From NCBI GenBank assembly GCA_022925895.1, contig JAKSYS010000647.1, positions 1-35,710 on the forward strand: a stretch of DNA of 35,710 nucleotides. The letters run 5' to 3'. The translations under genes and the position numbers were made by a program. This document shows positions 31,250-35,710 of the stretch, piece by piece (the stretch's first letter is position 1; the number at the start of each line of letters is the position of its first letter). The DNA comes from Fragilaria crotonensis (lineage: Eukaryota; Bacillariophyta; Fragilariophyceae; Fragilariales; Fragilariaceae). Below the pieces are notes generated by a model. That model worked only from the letters and a program-made list of their open reading frames with translations. It was not told the DNA's origin and made no database searches.

Positions 31250-32337
31250 TCTTGAGAGCCCCATGTTGACGCAGCGGATGGACCGAGGCTTCCAGCGAGG
31301 CAGCTTCTTTCCATCTGCAATGGTTTTCTCAAGAGCATACACAGGACATCCCCACACATGCAGATCATGATACTTCCTTTGCTCCCATCTGGACTTAGTG
31401 AAGACATCACTTGGACAGAGACCTGTTGCCAAATCAGGAACATGGTTGTGGAGAAAGATAGCATGGGAGACTGCCATTGGCCAAAGTGTTGCATCAGCCA
31501 CATCTGGCCAATGTACCGCTGAATGGAGCATCATTGTCCGAGCGATCGACATGATCGCTTGGATTGCCCTCTCAGCATGGCCATTGTGATGGTGAGCTCC
31601 AACTCCAGCAAACTTGACGACTTGCTTCAGAGTTCCAAGGTGCTCAGTGAACTTAGCTGAGGTGAAGCTCCCACCATTGTCAGAGAGATAGGATTGTGGA
31701 ATGACTCCACTGTCCCTTGCCATCAACTCAAAGTTCTGCTTGGCCTTCAGAGTCTCATGAGTGTTCAGATGCTTCTGAAACTCAACATGCACAAAGTTGG
31801 AAGCATGATCAATGAAGAGGCAGCCACCAGCAAACATGTCTGAGTTCAAGCTCCTTCCAGCTGAAGAGAAGAGCCTTCCCTTTGTTCCACAAATGAAGTG
31901 ATCAATGGAGACTTGTTGTCCAGGGAGCAAGTTGTCTGCCTTGAGAACTCCAGCTCGATCCTTGATAACAGTTGTGATCTTGGCAGGAGCTGGTCGCTGA
32001 TGTTGCTTCCCATATTGGCATGCGGCACACTTGGGAGGGTTGACAATTCGGCAAGCAGCAGTATGGAGTGATCGATGCGACTCACCCGACTCAGGACTCC
32101 AGTTCGCATGATGAATTGGATCTTGCGAAAGGAAAGGTGTCCAAGGCGGTGCCACCTTAATAACTCCTTCTCAGCTTCAGTCAAGTTGAGGTTGCTCTCA
32201 TGAACAGTGTTGAGAGTAATGTTGAGAGCTGCAACTGCCTTGGGAGTATCTGAGCTGCGGTGTGCATCAGAGGTAGGCAAGTTGTTGTCAGGGTTGACTT
32301 GCAATGAGTTGCCCTCTGGCTTCATCAGAGGTGCCAC
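31220..32337 (-). pseudogene. Copia integrase
   Basis: The pre-integrase zinc-binding region has LLRWHRLGHLSF with its two His (about 32165) and CAACQYGKQHQRP with CxxC (about 32030). A frame change near 32095 separates them. The rve core follows with catalytic residues in SIDHF, YLSDNGGSFTS and HHHNGHAERAIQ (D, D, E), then HDLHVWGCPVYAL. Joins element DNA to the genome in family members. Confidence 0.9.
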
Positions 32338-32752
32338 TCAAGGTCAGTTGATGAGCTTCAATGGTGATGGTCTCTCCAGGGTAAGCTTGGAGCAAGCTTG
32401 TGGTGGATAGGAGCCTGACCTTGATGCAAGACACCAAGTATGCTGGGACCTTGAGCATCCTTAGGTTGCCCAGAGTATCTTGCATTGCCCACAGAACATG
32501 ACCTTGGCCTTCAATCCTGAGTCCCTTTGCAATGCCCTGCAGTTGAGTGATAGGGCCAGGGGTGTTGATGGGTCCAACAAAGTCCTTGCGGTCAGGAGTG
32601 ATCGAGATGCTTGCACCAGAGTCCCAAATGACAGGAAACGTTGAAGCCTTGGGAAGGGATTCGCGGAAGCGGTCGGTTGACTGGAGAGCCATGCGAAGGA
32701 TTGTGGAGTAGTTGCCGTTTGGAAACTTAGCCATGTTCACTTGCATTGCCAT
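32288..32752 (-). pseudogene. Copia aspartic protease
   Basis: PVIWDSGASISITPD carries the DSGA active site of retroviral-type aspartic proteases, followed by an IKVRLLSTTSLLQ segment. A frame change near 32320 separates it from the pre-integrase region. Processes the polyprotein in family members. Confidence 0.85.
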
Positions 32753-33816
32753 CTTGCGAGCAGCTTGAAGTTGCTTGGAGGTCCACTGATGGTTCCCTAG
32801 GCCTTGGAAGCCAATGGGAGAGACGGGGCGATAGACGCCGTTGGACTTGGGAAGCCTGCGAGCGCGGCGTCGCTGCTGGCGAAGCGGAGCGTCGAGGTAG
32901 GCGTCGTTGACATCGCAGTGGTTGATCCTGGCCCTTCCTCTTGCGTCGACAAATCCGATGGCGAGCGGGATGTGTTACGGAGCTTGGGGCAAGGTTCAGT
33001 TGGCCCATGGACGATTGTATCGTTGCAGTGGCGGCAGGTCCAGTGAGTTGATCGCGGAATGGAGCGCTTGAGCGAGTCGACACGCTGAAGGAGAGTTGCA
33101 ACCTTGGAGTGAAGGTCGTTCAACTGCACTTGCTGCTGTTGTTCAACCAACGTTGGTGCATTCCTCCGAATGTAGCGTCCCATGGATCGCAAGTTAATGG
33201 GGTACCTGCGATGCAGTCCATGGGAGCGAATACTTCCGGCTTGGGAACATTCGCGTCGTGTGACCTTGCGATTGTGTTGCTTGAGAGCACGACGATGGCG
33301 GCGAGAAGGTAGCTCTTAGGATCAGGCTCAGGCGATGTTGAGCTGGGCTTAGGAAGCCAGAACAGTACGACCATGGCCAGTAAGGCCCAAAGCAATGGAG
33401 CAATGAGCGCCTCCTGGTGAGCCTCCAAAATTGCGAGACGTGGGCGAACGACCATGACATGCGCTCGAAGGATTGCCATGACTTGGCTCCAATCGACGGC
33501 GTTAAAATGCGCCATGGCGAGTTGAATAATTTCCAGCGTGGAGGTCCACATAGTTTTGCAAACGGGACTGAAAATATTGCCATCACGTAGGTGAGCAGAA
33601 CGAGTACGGGAGGATCCGGGTCACCATGGTGCGCAGGATAAAGAGCGCGTCAGTCACACTTGGGACGACCTCAATTTCCGTGGTCCACACCGATGGATCG
33701 AAGGCAAAGGAGACATTGTTGATTGCAGAACCAACACCTTGAGGGCCCTCAGAGCTCTTCTTGACTCCAGTGCGTTGCCGTTGCGTGGGTAGTAGTCCAA
33801 CGCTTGCAGCTTGCAC
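32753..33816 (-). pseudogene. Unusual hydrophobic / coiled-coil / Cys-rich block between gag and protease
   Basis: About 1 kb separates the Gag knuckle from the protease. In order it encodes: a segment WTTEIEVVPSVTDALFILRT; a piece starting MWTSTLEIIQLAMAHFNAVDW with a strongly hydrophobic 19-residue stretch LIAPLLWALLAMVVLFWLP (33407-33351); a Gln/Leu-rich likely coiled coil (LVEQQQQVQLNDLHSKVATL, about 33150-33090); and WTCRHCN...EPCP, a possible second zinc site. It ends in YRPVSPIGFQGLGNHQWTS just before the protease. Frame breaks near 33580, 33170 and 32960. Function unknown; see findings. Confidence 0.6.
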
Positions 33817-35303
33817 CAGTTGAAAGCCTTTCCATTGGCTTGCTTGACTTGGGGTGCTCCAGATGGAGGAGGAGTAGACTTCCAGGACTTGACATCCTTT
33901 GGTCTTTCATTGCCATTCCCATTCCTGCCCTTGCCCTTGTTGTTCTCTGGGCATTCGCGCGACCAGTGTCCAGGCTTGTTGCACTTGTGACAGACTCCTT
34001 TCTTGGCAAGTCCAGCACCATTGTTGGAGGCCTTGGACTGATGAGGTTGAGTACCTCAGCTCTGGTGATTGGAGTCGCCATGTTTCCGAATGCAGCTGGT
34101 GGAGCCTTGAGTCGCGAGTGTGACGTGCAGGTGGCCACTCCTTCCTGTCAAAGAGCGTCCTGTAGGCATCCTCTGCGTGAGCGCAGATGTCCTTGTAGGT
34201 CAGCTTGTTGACTTGCATGTGAAGGTTGGCAGCTTCCTTGTCCTTGAATCCAATGTCCAAAAGAGCTTGCTCCAAGTTCTGCTTGACAGATCTCAGGGGG
34301 AAGCGGAAGTCCTCATTGCCAGAACCACCAGCCAAAAGAAAGATCTTGAGCATGGCCAGAGTGAGGTTGTGGTCATACTGGCCAGCAGTTGTCAACTCAT
34401 TTGCATCCTTGCGAAAGTGAGCTGCCAATTGTTCAAGGTTCTCTCCAGAGTACTGACTTGGGAGCCTGGCCTTGATGATGGCCTTGAGATCTTCAAACCT
34501 CTCAATGGAGGTGGACTGGATGGACTTGAGGAACTGGAGCCAAACAACTGGGAAGGAGTCAGAATCATCCAACTTCTCAGTCACCTTATTGCTTAGCTCA
34601 GTAGAGTGAAGCAAGCAAATAGGTCCTGGCTGCCATATCGTTGGTCCGGTCATACTTGTCGTAGCGTTGAACTTGAGCTTCCGCCAACAACTTTGCCGAC
34701 TGGACCGTGTACCTGGCGTGAGCCTTGATAACGTTAGTCATCTTGGCGTCGTCAGTTGGGTCCCTGAGGTAAGCAATGGAGTCCATGCCAGTGTCCTTGA
34801 GATGATCCCAGACAACATTCTGGAAGCTGATCAAATCATCACTTGGCTTGAAGGAGATCTTGTGCCCAGTTCTCCTGAAGTTGTAGCCCTTCTGGGCTGC
34901 AGAAACATAGACAGGGCGGAGCTGGTTGGGAGAGGTGTGCTCTAGGAGAGCAATGGAGCCATCCAAACCTGTCCAGGTGTGGTTGGGCTTTCCACCTGTC
35001 CAAGCAGACCATTCATCCTTGGTCACCAAAGTGATTCCCAATGAGGGGAACAAGAGGCTTGAGCTTGAAGGAGCTGGGAGCTCCACTGGGGCAGTCATTG
35101 AGTTGGGAACTCCAAGACAGACTCTTCATCAGTAGCAAGAGTCCTGGCTTGAGCGATTGCCTCGGTGAGGCGAACGTCGACAGGATCGGAGATCTCGAAT
35201 CCTTCTGGATTGCCGCGGCCTTCGACAGCAGTCCCGAGGATTCCAACAACAGGTTCGTCTGGAAGATTCGTCGGGGACGGCCTTCAGATGGTGGAACCGA
35301 CAT
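33817..35303 (-). pseudogene. Copia gag with CCHC zinc knuckle
   Basis: Starts at about 35303 (MSVPPSEG). Segments in order: DEPVVGILGTAVEGRG; LVTKDEWSAWTGG at about 35015; IQSTSIERFEDLKAIIKARLP (about 34530-34470), a copia capsid segment; and a CCHC knuckle CHKCNKPGHWSREC (about 33988-33947) followed by Gly/Asn-rich sequence. At least five frame changes (about 35283, 35100, 34630, 34140, 34040). Forms the particle and binds RNA in family members. Confidence 0.8.
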
Positions 35304-35543
35304 GATGATTGGAGTCTTGGCTTGGAAAGCAGATCTTCAACCACTCAACAGATTGCTGACTGCGTACTGAGTTGGCAGAGAGCAATGAATCAGCCTAGTC
35401 TTGGGAAGACGGGGCTGTCGCAGGATCGCCGGAGGAGACCTGCCTTGACGCTGAGCGTAGCTTCCTGGAAAGGAACTTGAAACGAGCTTGCCGGAGAGGA
35501 AAGTGCGTTAGAGGGTAAGTCTTATTATTGGGCGAAAATAACC
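35304..35543 (-). other. Copia leader and putative primer-binding site
   Basis: Untranslated leader between the right LTR and gag. Directly next to the LTR the minus strand reads TGGTTATTTTCGCCC (35544-35530), starting with the TGG expected opposite a tRNA CCA end. It is not the initiator-Met type site (TGGTATCAGAGC) common in plant copia elements. Confidence 0.5.
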
Positions 35544-35710
35544 AGTCGAAGTACACGGCGTGATCAAGGCTGCGTACTAGTTCGTAGAAATCCGTCTGGT
35601 CAAACGTAGAGTTATAAATTCTAGTGTTGTTTAACTTATGAGCTTATTTCTAGGTTTCATTTGAAAGAACCAATTCAATCCAGGAACGATTGAATCTTGC
35701 CGATCTACTT
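35544..35710 (-). repeat. Right LTR (5' LTR), partial
   Basis: First 167 bp of the right LTR, matching 28086-28255 with about five substitutions and small indels; the rest is beyond the window. Confidence 0.9.

Larger units (their letters stand above)
28086..35710 (-). mobile_element. Ty1/copia LTR retrotransposon (right LTR cut by window)
   Basis: The order on the minus strand is LTR, leader, gag with CCHC knuckle, extra hydrophobic/coiled-coil block, protease, integrase, reverse transcriptase, RNase H, LTR. Integrase before reverse transcriptase defines the Ty1/copia (Pseudoviridae) order. The visible parts of the two LTRs (28086-28255 and 35544-35710) differ at about five bases plus about three bases of indel, so the insertion is not brand new. 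The coding region is split by about ten one- or two-base frame changes, several looking like single-base losses in short runs (for example AAA to AA near 31250), so it is inactive unless these are assembly errors. Similar elements are abundant in diatom genomes (the CoDi groups). Confidence 0.9.

Overview
The window looks like nuclear DNA of a photosynthetic stramenopile, most likely a diatom. The evidence is: a PsbP-family gene whose product carries a three-part presequence (signal peptide with an F at +1 of the predicted cleavage, transit region, twin-arginine lumen signal); a 100-nt GT-AG intron; ATG-initiated genes with long flanks; a tRNA-Pro(TGG) with internal promoter boxes and a T-run terminator; and a long Ty1/copia retrotransposon. 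No bacterial operon structure is visible.

Region by region. (1) 0-3.1 kb: no intact gene; about 0.6-2.95 kb is a decayed, formerly coding stretch on the minus strand that I cannot name. (2) 3.1-16.4 kb: three tandem, same-strand paralogues of a RAP-domain protein made almost entirely of 37-residue (111-bp) helical repeats of the OPR/heptatricopeptide (HPR) kind used by organelle RNA-binding factors. Copy 1 (14 repeats) has its RAP domain knocked out of frame by one base, copy 2 (19 repeats, 1162 aa) is intact, and copy 3 (about 19-21 repeats) is a pseudogene with two one-base insertions, a Trp-to-stop change and a lost RAP domain. Copies 2 and 3 share 649 identical bases across promoter and leader. 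(3) 10.9-11.7 kb holds a broken copy of part of the PsbP gene, so the duplicated block was once [RAP gene -> <- PsbP gene]. (4) 16.7-25.6 kb is ordinary gene space: a two-exon PsbP-family thylakoid-lumen protein (minus), tRNA-Pro (minus), an ankyrin-methyltransferase fusion (minus), divergent from it a GT90/CAP10 glycosyltransferase (plus), and an AAA-type STAND-like ATPase with an alpha-helical repeat tail (plus, one frameshift and an unresolved 5' end). (5) 25.9-27.7 kb: decayed minus-strand sequence with a gag-like segment. (6) 28.1-35.7 kb: a Ty1/copia element on the minus strand (gag, an unusual hydrophobic/coiled-coil/Cys block, protease, integrase, reverse transcriptase, RNase H) with a left LTR and a right LTR cut off by the window end; it carries many one- or two-base frame breaks.

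The most interesting system is the RAP-HPR cluster. It has the hallmarks of a fast-evolving family of organelle RNA-binding factors, comparable in layout to the NCL OPR-RAP cluster of Chlamydomonas and to restorer-like PPR clusters of plants: tandem copies, different repeat numbers, near-identical repeats that differ at a few fixed positions, internal two-repeat duplications, and dead copies beside a live one. Several genes here are broken by single-base indels, some in homopolymers, so assembly error must be excluded before these breaks are read as biology.
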